DNA of 64,000 bases from Mycolicibacterium lacusdiani (GTDB lineage Bacteria > Actinomycetota > Actinomycetes > Mycobacteriales > Mycobacteriaceae), in assembly GCF_021916785.1 (NCBI RefSeq), contig NZ_JAKCFC010000003.1, positions 310,001 through 374,000 on the forward strand, given 5' to 3'. The number at the start of each line of letters is the position of its first letter. Within the stretch, counting starts at the first letter, position 1. Made by a program: the position numbers and the translations under genes. The notes beneath the pieces were generated by a model. It was not told the DNA's origin. It made no database searches and saw only the letters and a list, made by a program, of their open reading frames with translations. This document shows, in pieces, positions 8,401 through 15,208 of the stretch.

Positions 8401-10821
8401 GCGACCCCTGGTGACGACGTGCAGACCCTGTCCTTCACCATCTCCGACGGAGCCCTCACCTCCACGGTGAGCGTCGACGTACCCGTCGCGCCCGCTGCGG
8501 GTGCGGTCCTCGTCGACCCCGAGACGCCGGTGTCGCTGAATCTTCAGCCAGGCACCACCGGCGCGTCCGCCGGCACCATCAACGCCACCAAACAGGGCGT
8601 TTCCTTCACGGTGACCGGCCAACCCAGGTTCGGCACCTTCGCCATTGGCGCGGACGGTGCATTCACGTACACGCCGGATCCCGTGCGACGGGTGGCGGCC
8701 GCCGGCACCGCGAGCACGGCCGACGACGTCGACACCGTCGTGGTCCGCGTCAGCGATGGCGTCACCAGCCAGACGGTCACGATCAACCCGTCGGTCTCGC
8801 CCACGACCGTCGCCGCGGTGTATCAGCTGCCGGCGGGGACCACGGCCCAGGGCTCCGCTGTAGTCGACGCCAACGGCGTCGGATATTTGAGGGTGCGCAC
8901 CGCCGACGGCAATTACGCGATCGTGGTTACGTCCCCCGGTGGTGCCGCTTTGCGCGTCATCGCGCTGGCGGGCGCCCCGGTCGACGGCGTTTACGTCGAC
9001 GGGCGAACTGCCCTGCAGTACAGCCGCGCAACCGACGGCACCGTGTCGGCCACGGTGATCCGCACCGGCGGAGCGACGACGACGGCGTTGCCCGGATCCC
9101 CCACCGATCAATTCGTCGACGGCCGCACCGGCACCGTGTACGTCGTCAGCGAGTCGATCACCGGCGTGCACTCCGTGACGCTGCTCCCGACCGCCGGTGC
9201 ATCGTCCACGGTCAGCCTCCCCGGCACGCCTAGCGACTTGATCGCCCGCGCTGATGGCAGCTACTACACCGTGACGACGTCCCCGACCGGTGAACACACC
9301 GTCGTCGTCATTCGCGCCGACGCCACCACGGTCAGCGCCCCGCTGCCCGGTACGCCGGTGACCGAGGGCATTCCGGGGAAGGCCGGCCTACTGACCTTCC
9401 TCACGCGCGCTACCGACGGCACGTCGGCGGTGACGGTGTTGCGTCTCGACGGCACGGTCAGCACCACGGTGGTGCCGGGTACCGCGATCACCTTGCCCTT
9501 CCCCAACGATCGCGGCCTCCTCACCGTGCGGTCGGTTCGGCAGAACGGGAACTCACTGACCGACTACGCGACCACGATTTCGGATAACGGCGTCGTCGAA
9601 GTCCGGCAGGGCGATACGCGGAATCTGGGTGGGACTCTGGTCGGAACAATCGGACACCTCGGCGAAGACGCCTCGACCCGGTACTACACAGTGCTTCTTC
9701 CGAAGGCACTGATCAATGATCCCGACCGCTACGAACTCGTCGTGCAGAACGGCGACTTCACTCGTCGGTTCGCCCTGCCCGGGTCGCCTCTCGACGAGCG
9801 CGACCGCTTCCGACCCACGTTCACCAACATCGATACCCACACCATCTATCAGCTCACGACCCTCACCCCGGATCGAGGCGACCCGGTGGACTACGTCGCG
9901 GTGATCGACACCCGTCTGCTGACCTCGAGGACCGTGGCGCTACCCGGCGGAATCAGCATCGACCCGGCCATCGACCCGGTCAGTGGGACGGCATTCATCG
10001 TCAGCAACGACCTGACGAATCAATGGATCACCGTGCTCAACATCGATGACGAGCCGACCACCATCCCGGTGAACGGTACGTTCCCGCGGACCGAATTCTT
10101 CGTCTCCGGCGGTGTAGGGCGCGTCGTCACCAATGCTGCAGGCACGTATGCGCTCTTGACCGTCGACGCGACCGGCAGGGTGCAGACGACGCCGCTGGGC
10201 GGGACTCCCGTCGGTGGCTACGTCGTCGATCCGGTGTCCGGCAAGGTCGTCCAAGCCGTGGCGTCCAACGGGCAGGCGTCCCTGGTGATCATCTCCGCCG
10301 ACGGCTCGTCGACGACGGCAGCTCTGCCAAATACGCTCACCGACGGGCCCTTCGTCTCCGGACAGGACGGCGTCATCCGGGCCGTGGTGAAGGCGCCGGG
10401 CACCAACGGCGCCTACTCGATTGCCACCATCCGGCCAGACGGCACCGTGGTCACCGCCGCCCTGGGCACCACGATGAATCCGACGGTCCTCGAACTCGAG
10501 AACTCCTTCATCGTTCGCGTGCGTGCTGGCAGCACATCCGGCGTGGTAGTCGTGCGTGACGACGGATCGACGGTCGGCATTTCGATCCCAGGGGTGCCGA
10601 TCAATGACTTCAACGTCGATGAGAGGGGCCGGACCTACTTCACGTCGGTGTCGGGAACGAACACGACGGTGACGATCGTCGCGCCGGACGGCACCTCGAC
10701 GGTGCGCACCGTGCCTGGCAGAGCGAGCACGGCGGTGACGTTCGGACCGTCGGGGGCGTTCCAGCTCACCGATGCCGGCTTGTTCGCCCTGGCAGAGCCA
10801 ACCGATACCGGACTGCTCTAG
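5497..10821 (+). CDS. Giant secreted Ig/cadherin-like repeat protein with C-terminal propeller-like repeats
   Basis: 1774 residues. Start ATG 5497 is preceded by GGGGGAG at a good distance and gives a signal peptide (residues 1-32, cleavage after VATA). A Ser/Thr/Pro-rich, probably disordered stretch follows to about residue 220, then a hydrophobic segment (IVVGLLGLLVGPIAAS). From about residue 300 to 1105 there are Ig/cadherin-like units marked by DANGDPLRY, G(T/S)FTYTP and TDRLGAS-type turns. From about 1106 to the end shorter repeats contain LPG(T/S)P and suggest a beta-propeller. This architecture is known from mycobacterial cell-surface proteins of unknown role; adhesion or matrix binding is inference. 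The upstream in-frame TTG at 5401 would place the signal peptide internally, so I reject it. The gene runs tail-to-tail into the next gene with 3 bases between. Confidence 0.85.
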   Translation: MGCSTYVGRVGALAVALGVGWAATVGTGVATADPEAGASSGSEATDAGSSASRDASSTQGAGPTLGQDPATESVTGGTATSTSTTTATNGGPSTSVSSSGGALTSTRVTEDTDEPTTSEPTDDGATPTATPTPIPTPIPAPSPTSAPIPTETPAPRTNETPAPEQLRADEPSSASDAGSTSAVDTTPPSSTIAGATLVTGTVNPQANSSTVTPAVQTAAPTALAAARVTSETAPAAITTQPAGPIETLLIAPTRIVVGLLGLLVGPIAASPLSPAAPGPVFELLVAFYRRIDNFLFNATPTANPRQLGQTTPEGIVTGTLGASDANGDPLRYQVITQPTSGTVVVAPDGTYVYTPKPGTAQAGITDAFTVTIDDGAGFHLFGFLSQRSITVTVPVNVSGTNRAPEFGTRPVVTAIDPTTGAVTVTFGVSDPDGDPLRYSATATDPTATVAVSGTQVTYVPTDAARHAAALHPTTDTITVVVTDRLGASTTATVSVPVLGRNAVPATTGVTVDTTDPATGRITGSLNVSDADRDTLTFTPTTVTTTKGTFTVDATGRFTYQPTDAARHAAAKLGATSATYDSADFAVSDGYGGSILVSVTVGIAPQNEAPVLASNPTVSAPAANGTVTGTVRFTDSDDDPLGLSATTDPRGQLVFAADGSFTFTPTEAATLAAGAVAATAADRQVIYTVTATDGYGGVSTVNVTVPIRPQPVAPVAGVGFESAREDTVFSGTLVGLATDANGDPLTFEVSENPTHGTLVLAPNGTYTYTPGRDYAGIDVFSFTASDGVQRSERGYVTIGVNPINDAPVAGTVSLTTSQNTPASGTLTATDVDSTTLTYSGGGKTTKGTVVINGDGTFRYTPDQNVSGSDTFTFTVSDGALTSTGTVNVTVEPVNQAPTGSVEVRVTDPDTGELRIIVTGTDPDGGTVTITEPSDPTRYDLVFVSRAPSNGVTVSQYVFRPSDAARTAAAATPGDDVQTLSFTISDGALTSTVSVDVPVAPAAGAVLVDPETPVSLNLQPGTTGASAGTINATKQGVSFTVTGQPRFGTFAIGADGAFTYTPDPVRRVAAAGTASTADDVDTVVVRVSDGVTSQTVTINPSVSPTTVAAVYQLPAGTTAQGSAVVDANGVGYLRVRTADGNYAIVVTSPGGAALRVIALAGAPVDGVYVDGRTALQYSRATDGTVSATVIRTGGATTTALPGSPTDQFVDGRTGTVYVVSESITGVHSVTLLPTAGASSTVSLPGTPSDLIARADGSYYTVTTSPTGEHTVVVIRADATTVSAPLPGTPVTEGIPGKAGLLTFLTRATDGTSAVTVLRLDGTVSTTVVPGTAITLPFPNDRGLLTVRSVRQNGNSLTDYATTISDNGVVEVRQGDTRNLGGTLVGTIGHLGEDASTRYYTVLLPKALINDPDRYELVVQNGDFTRRFALPGSPLDERDRFRPTFTNIDTHTIYQLTTLTPDRGDPVDYVAVIDTRLLTSRTVALPGGISIDPAIDPVSGTAFIVSNDLTNQWITVLNIDDEPTTIPVNGTFPRTEFFVSGGVGRVVTNAAGTYALLTVDATGRVQTTPLGGTPVGGYVVDPVSGKVVQAVASNGQASLVIISADGSSTTAALPNTLTDGPFVSGQDGVIRAVVKAPGTNGAYSIATIRPDGTVVTAALGTTMNPTVLELENSFIVRVRAGSTSGVVVVRDDGSTVGISIPGVPINDFNVDERGRTYFTSVSGTNTTVTIVAPDGTSTVRTVPGRASTAVTFGPSGAFQLTDAGLFALAEPTDTGLL

Positions 10822-10824
10822 GCG

Positions 10825-11814
10825 TTACAGGCGGCCGACGCTGCGCAGGCCCTCGACGGTGTCGGCGAGCGTCTCCGCCGGGTCGCGCTGAACGATGCCC
10901 AGCTCGCGTTCGGCAGGCCCGTCGTCGGACGCGGGCATCTGCGTGTAGTACTGCATGGCGGCCGAGTCGATCGGCGTGTCGAATGGCAGGCGATCGCCGA
11001 TGACGTCGAACAGCCGGCCCAGCGCACGCAATCCGCTGTCGGGCACCGGAACTGCGACGAGTGGCCGGTTGGCGGACTCGCCGATCAGCTTCGCGAGGCG
11101 AGCCACCGGAACCCGCTGCCCACCCGCCATGTAGCGGCGCGGCCCCTTGCCCCGCTCGAGCAGCGCGACGTGCAGGTCGGCCAGATCGCGCACGTCGATC
11201 ACGATCCAGGCGGCGCTGCGCCCGGGCACGCCGTACATCTTGACCGCGGCCTCGACGCCCTCGGCGGCCTCGCCGAACTGGTCGCCGGCGGGCGGGCCGA
11301 GCACCATGCCGGGATAGCTGATGCTGACCGGTGCGCCGGCGTCCTGCAGGCCGCGGGCGTATGCCTCGACGACGGCCTTCGACTTGCCGTAGCCGTCGGA
11401 GCCGCCGACGACGGGCAGGTCCGCGTGCAGGGTCTCCAGTCCGGGACGGAACAGCGCCGAGAAGCTCGACACGTGCACGACGGGATCGATACCTGCCTTC
11501 ACCGCGCCGCCCAGGACGTTGCGGGCGCCCTCGAGGTTGGTGAACAGCATCTCGTCGGCGCGCGCCGGGTCGGTCGACACCATTGCCGCGCAATGGATCA
11601 CGGCGTCACACCCATCCAGGGCCGTCGCGGTGGTCTTCGAATCGGCGATGTCGCCGACGACGTGGTCGCCGATGTCGACGCCGATCTTCTCGGCGCTGGT
11701 GCGTAGCCGGTCGGCGTTGCGGACGAGGAAGCGCACCTGATGGCCGGCGTCCTGCGCGGCCTTGGCGGTCCAGGCGCCGACGAAGCCGGTGCCACCGGTG
11801 ACGAGTACTCGCAA
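10825..11814 (-). CDS. Extended short-chain dehydrogenase (NAD-dependent epimerase/dehydratase family)
   Basis: 329 residues with the N-terminal dinucleotide motif GGTGFVG (residues 7-13) and the catalytic YGKSK (YxxxK). SSFSALF contributes the expected active-site serine. This matches atypical/extended SDRs acting on nucleotide sugars, dihydroflavonol-like or sterol-type ketones; the substrate cannot be deduced. It stands alone, convergent with the giant Ig-like gene and divergent from the SOUL-protein gene. Confidence 0.85.
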   Translation of the reverse strand: MRVLVTGGTGFVGAWTAKAAQDAGHQVRFLVRNADRLRTSAEKIGVDIGDHVVGDIADSKTTATALDGCDAVIHCAAMVSTDPARADEMLFTNLEGARNVLGGAVKAGIDPVVHVSSFSALFRPGLETLHADLPVVGGSDGYGKSKAVVEAYARGLQDAGAPVSISYPGMVLGPPAGDQFGEAAEGVEAAVKMYGVPGRSAAWIVIDVRDLADLHVALLERGKGPRRYMAGGQRVPVARLAKLIGESANRPLVAVPVPDSGLRALGRLFDVIGDRLPFDTPIDSAAMQYYTQMPASDDGPAERELGIVQRDPAETLADTVEGLRSVGRL

Positions 11815-11961
11815 CGAACCCTCCAGGGTGAAGACGAACGCAGACTGCGTTGACCCGTCGAAACTAGCGCACGCCGATGGTCACGGTTCCGTCATTCCGG
11901 ATCGCGTGTGCGGAGCGCAAGCTAAGGCTATGACCACGTGCAGAGAACGAGGAGGGATGAC

Positions 11962-12603
11962 GTGCTGAACCGCATTGCATCAGTGGCTGGCCAGGTCGGT
12001 GAATCGGCGCTGTCGATCGTCGGCATTCGCATCGGTACCGAGGAGCCTTCCCACACCAGCAAGCCGATCGCCGATCACGTCGAGTTGCGCACTTACGGGC
12101 CGCGGATCGCCGCCGAGACGACCATCACCGCCACGGACGAAGAGGGGGCGCGCAGCGAAGGGTTCCGCCGACTGGCGGGGTACATCTTCGGCAAGAACCA
12201 TGGCAAGGACGACATCGCGATGACCGCGCCGGTCGTGCAGTCGCGCCAGGGCCGCAAGATCGCGATGACGGCGCCGGTCGTTCAGTCCGCTCAGGACGTA
12301 GAGGTCGGAAGCAGTTGGGTCATCAGGTTCTTCATGCCGTCGGAGTGGACGATGGCGACCCTGCCGACACCGAACGACGAGCGGGTCCGATTGGTCGAGG
12401 TGCCCGGCGAGACGTTCGCGGTGCTGCGGTTCAGCGGCGACCGGGGGCCCGAGGCGGTCGCGAAGCGGACCGCCGAGCTGATGGACGTGCTGGCGACGTA
12501 CGGATTCGACGCCACGGGCGAGCCGTCGGCGTGGTTCTACGATCCGCCGTGGACGCTGCCGTTCCGCAGGCGCAACGAGATCGCGGTGCCGGTATCGGTC
12601 TGA
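11962..12603 (+). CDS. SOUL family haem-binding protein
   Basis: 213 residues of the SOUL/HBP family, cytoplasmic proteins reported to bind haem or porphyrins. Diagnostic parts are the N-terminal VELRTYGPRIAAET, the repeated IAMTAPVVQS segment (two copies, about residues 82-105) and the C-terminal WFYDPPWTLPFRRRNEIAV. GTG 11962 is chosen because GAGGAGGGA ends a few bases upstream; the GTG at 11938 precedes that ribosome-binding site. It is followed after 79 bases by a membrane protein on the same strand. Confidence 0.88.
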   Translation: MLNRIASVAGQVGESALSIVGIRIGTEEPSHTSKPIADHVELRTYGPRIAAETTITATDEEGARSEGFRRLAGYIFGKNHGKDDIAMTAPVVQSRQGRKIAMTAPVVQSAQDVEVGSSWVIRFFMPSEWTMATLPTPNDERVRLVEVPGETFAVLRFSGDRGPEAVAKRTAELMDVLATYGFDATGEPSAWFYDPPWTLPFRRRNEIAVPVSV

Positions 12604-12682
12604 TCTCGTCGGCGTCGGCGCCGGTGTCGGCATCGAACTCCCGGGGTATCCGTCGGCCGCGACCGCCGAGGAAGGGATCACC

Positions 12683-13486
12683 GTGACCACCGTGGACAAG
12701 ACGTCGAAGCCATCGCGAGCGGTCGTCACATGGCGTTGGATTACGCTACTGCTGGCGGTCAGTCAGCTCGCCGCACCGGCGGTCACGAGCGCGGTCGCGG
12801 GCGACTTCCTCGCCTCGGGAGCCACCAACGAAGCTCTGATCACGCCGGCGGGCTACGCATTCGGACTGTGGGGCGTCATCACGGTGCTCAGCGCGATCAC
12901 CGCGCTCGCGATCGTGCGTTACGGCTTCGGCGCGTGGTGGGAACTCGGCGTGCTGATCGACCTGTGCATCGTATTCACCGGGTTCAGCGTCTGGCTGTTG
13001 ATCGCCGCGCAGGACTGGTTGTGGACGAGCGTGGTGGTGTTCCTCGTGATGGCGGGAGCGCTGGTGCACGTCATGCGAAAGCTGGTGCGCCATCCCGATC
13101 AGGTGACGTGTCCCTCCCGGGTCAGGACGCTGGCCACCGTCACCTTCGGGCTCTATCTCGGCTGGAGCAGCATCGCGATCTTCGCGAACGTCGCGGCCGC
13201 GTTGATCTATGGCGGCTGGTCGTCTGCGGACGTGGCGTGGCAGTTCGTCGTGCTGGCACTCGCGGCCGTGAGCGCAGTGGTCACGACCGTCATGCTGCGG
13301 GGCACCATCGGCTACGTCGTCGGTGTGCTGTGGGCGCTGGTGGCGATCGCGATAGGCGCTGCCGAGCGGGGCAATTCGATGCTGGCCTCGACGGCCGCCT
13401 TCGGAGCGGTCGCCGTCCTCCTGGTGGCGGTGCTGCGGTGGCAGCGCTCCCGCGGCGGGGCGACGGATGGGCCGATTACCGCCTGA
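12683..13486 (+). CDS. TspO/MBR-like tryptophan-rich membrane protein
   Basis: 267 residues, almost entirely hydrophobic, with about seven membrane segments. The segment ITPAGYAFGLWGVI near residue 55 and the Trp-rich WWELG, WLLIAAQDWLWTS and LGWSSIAI resemble the TspO/MBR-related superfamily, which binds tetrapyrroles in some bacteria. It follows the SOUL haem-binding gene on the same strand, so a shared tetrapyrrole theme is attractive but inferred. GTG 12683 is preceded by GAGGAAGGGA. Confidence 0.7.
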   Translation: MTTVDKTSKPSRAVVTWRWITLLLAVSQLAAPAVTSAVAGDFLASGATNEALITPAGYAFGLWGVITVLSAITALAIVRYGFGAWWELGVLIDLCIVFTGFSVWLLIAAQDWLWTSVVVFLVMAGALVHVMRKLVRHPDQVTCPSRVRTLATVTFGLYLGWSSIAIFANVAAALIYGGWSSADVAWQFVVLALAAVSAVVTTVMLRGTIGYVVGVLWALVAIAIGAAERGNSMLASTAAFGAVAVLLVAVLRWQRSRGGATDGPITA

Positions 13487-13627
13487 CGAACCCGAAATTC
13501 ACAGTCGGCAAACGTCGAGTGATCATGCTAACAAGATGCTTGCTATAGCTAGCACTGAATTGTCAGACTCGGTGGACAAGCACCCGGCATGCCGCACCGG
13601 CGCTGGGTCACCCGATGAGAGGCAACT

Positions 13628-13870
13628 ATGTCGAACAGCAGTGGCGGACCCATCAACCTGGTGAAGAGCGTCGTCGACGGGGCGTTCGGACTCGTCAAGC
13701 AGGTCCTCGGCGTCGTCTTGGGCAACAACCGTCTCGAAGAGCAGGGCAAGGCGCAGCAGGACAAGGCCGAAGCCGAGAAGGACGTGGCCAAGAAGGAAGC
13801 GCAGGCCGAGGCCGCCCGCGCCGAGGCCAAGACTCAGGAAGCGCGCCAGGAAGCCGCCAAGAAGTCCTGA
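13628..13870 (+). CDS. Small Ala/Glu/Lys-rich helical protein (CsbD/microaggregate-binding-like)
   Basis: 80 residues. The first half (INLVKSVVDGAFGLVKQVLG) is an amphipathic helix; the second half is a highly charged coiled-coil-like helix rich in Gln, Ala, Lys and Glu. Such tails occur in small mycobacterial stress-type proteins annotated as CsbD-like or microaggregate-binding protein. A GAGAGGCAACT-type ribosome-binding site precedes ATG 13628. The upstream gap contains CTATAGCTAGC around 13553, which may belong to its promoter. Function unknown. Confidence 0.65.
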   Translation: MSNSSGGPINLVKSVVDGAFGLVKQVLGVVLGNNRLEEQGKAQQDKAEAEKDVAKKEAQAEAARAEAKTQEARQEAAKKS

Positions 13871-13892
13871 CCGCCCCGCACCCGGTCCCGGT

Positions 13893-14348
13893 CTACGGCC
13901 TGACCGAGTGATGGCTCAGGATTGAGACGCGGTTGAAGGCGTTGATCGTCGTCGCCACCCAGATGACCGCGGATGTCTCGTCGTCGCCGAACACCCTTCG
14001 TGCGCGCGAGTATTCGCGGTCGGCGGTGTCACGGTCGAGTAGTGACGTGGTCATCTCGGCGAGCCGCAGGGCGGCTTGCTCCCGTTCGTCGAACAGCTCG
14101 GTGTCACGCCAGACCGACACCGTCGAGAGCTGCTTCTCGGTGACGCCGGCGGCAAGCGCCTTGCGGTGATGGAGGTCGAGGCATGTTGCACAACCATTCA
14201 TCTGCGAGACGCGGACGTTGACGAGTTCGACGATCCCGCGCGACAGACCGGCGTCCTCGGCAGCCTTGGCGACCGCGGTCGCGACGCCGACCATCGAGCG
14301 ATAGACCTGCGGGGTCTGCTTGTCGATGTGTACGTAGTCGACGTTCAC
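13893..14348 (-). CDS. AhpD-like carboxymuconolactone decarboxylase family protein
   Basis: 151 residues from GTG 14348, which has GGAG 8 bases upstream. The AhpD signature E-x11-C-x2-C-x3-H is complete: E41, C53, C56 and H60 in NGCATCLDLH. Proteins with this signature are thiol peroxidase or reductase partners that defend against peroxides. An upstream ATG at 14390 is possible, but would leave only 16 bases to the divergent GNAT gene. It is convergent with the small helical protein gene. Confidence 0.85.
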   Translation of the reverse strand: MNVDYVHIDKQTPQVYRSMVGVATAVAKAAEDAGLSRGIVELVNVRVSQMNGCATCLDLHHRKALAAGVTEKQLSTVSVWRDTELFDEREQAALRLAEMTTSLLDRDTADREYSRARRVFGDDETSAVIWVATTINAFNRVSILSHHSVRP

Positions 14349-14406
14349 GGCGCTCACTCCGATCGGTATGGTCGGGTCGATCGTACGCATCCCCGACAGG
14401 AGCGAG

Positions 14407-14766
14407 ATGGCCAGCGACCAGGCACTGACGGACAAGACCGGCGCCCCCGTGGAGGTCATCCGGCGTGACGATGACTTCGCGGTAGCGGTCGACGGAAAGA
14501 CGGTGGGCCTGACCGCCTTTGCCGACCGGGACGGGCAACGCGTGTTCTTCCACACCGAGGTCGACGACGCCTATGGCGGACGAGGGCTGGGAACCGTGGT
14601 GATCAGTGCGGCTTTGGCCGCGACCCGCGACGAGGGGCTGCGCATCGTGGCGATCTGTCCGATGGTCGCGGCATTCGTCGGCAAGCACCCGGAGTACGGC
14701 GACGTCGTCGACAGGACTACGCGCGAGACGCTCGCGTTGGCACGGGAGCGGATGGCGGCGCGCTAG
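14407..14766 (+). CDS. Small GNAT-family N-acetyltransferase (PF14542 type)
   Basis: 119 residues. The acetyl-CoA-binding loop is AYGGRGLGTVVISAAL, followed by GLRIVAICPMVAAFVGKHPEY, a combination characteristic of the short YjdJ/GTLF3B-like GNATs with no separate substrate domain. The real acceptor is unknown for this family. ATG 14407 follows AGGAGCGAG. It is divergent from the AhpD-like gene; the 58-base gap should hold both promoters. Confidence 0.8.
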   Translation: MASDQALTDKTGAPVEVIRRDDDFAVAVDGKTVGLTAFADRDGQRVFFHTEVDDAYGGRGLGTVVISAALAATRDEGLRIVAICPMVAAFVGKHPEYGDVVDRTTRETLALARERMAAR

Positions 14767-14802
14767 CACTTGGCCGCGGGCCCAACCCACAGCTGCTCGC
14801 TG

Positions 14803-14877
14803 GTCACAGGAGTCACGTTCGTACCTGCGCCAGACGACGTGATCGACCGCCGAATGTTCCACCTAGCGAGCGAATTG
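14803..14877 (+). repeat. 75-bp dispersed element, copy 1
   Basis: This aligns without gaps, over 75 bases and with about 52 identities, to the minus strand of 40414-40488. The most conserved ends are GTCACANGAGTCAC (left) and CGAATGTTCCAYCTRGCG then GCGAATTG (right). In one frame both copies read VT.VT..P....(D)RRMFHLA.EL, and the two changes in the FHL codons are silent. It lies in the non-coding gap after the GNAT gene. It may be a relic of a small gene, or an RNA or regulatory element. Confidence 0.55.
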
Positions 14878-14878
14878 G

Positions 14879-15181
14879 CTAGGCGCGGAGGTTCCTCTCC
14901 GGATGGTCCGCTGTCCACTTCGCCTCGACGCGCTTCACCCGGTGATGCTCGATGGCAATCAGGATGGCGCCCGCGGTCACCAGTGCGCCGGAGACGAGCG
15001 CAAGCACCATCACCAAATCACCGCGACCGTAGGCACTCGCGGCGACGGTGCCGGCGATCATCACCGTGCCGATCATGATGAGCCCGAGCCCGGGCAACCA
15101 AAGCGTGTCGATGAACGACTCACCCGCGCGAGGCTGGTATGTGCGGGAGTGATCGACCGGATCTCGATATGCACCCTTCAT
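14879..15181 (-). CDS. usfY: UsfY-like small membrane protein
   Basis: 100 residues with two membrane segments (about 29-48 and 55-76) and a charged C-terminus. The N-terminal YRDPVDHSRTYQPRAGESFID resembles UsfY, the protein encoded upstream of the sigF region in M. tuberculosis (from memory), but here no sigF/rsbW genes are adjacent. ATG 15181 is preferred because AAGGAG sits 6 bases upstream; for ATG 15187 the same motif would touch the codon. A perfect CRP-type site lies 43 bases upstream of the start. Confidence 0.65.
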   Translation of the reverse strand: MKGAYRDPVDHSRTYQPRAGESFIDTLWLPGLGLIMIGTVMIAGTVAASAYGRGDLVMVLALVSGALVTAGAILIAIEHHRVKRVEAKWTADHPERNLRA

Positions 15182-15208
15182 GGGCATCTCCTTCCAGGAG
15201 CGATGCCC

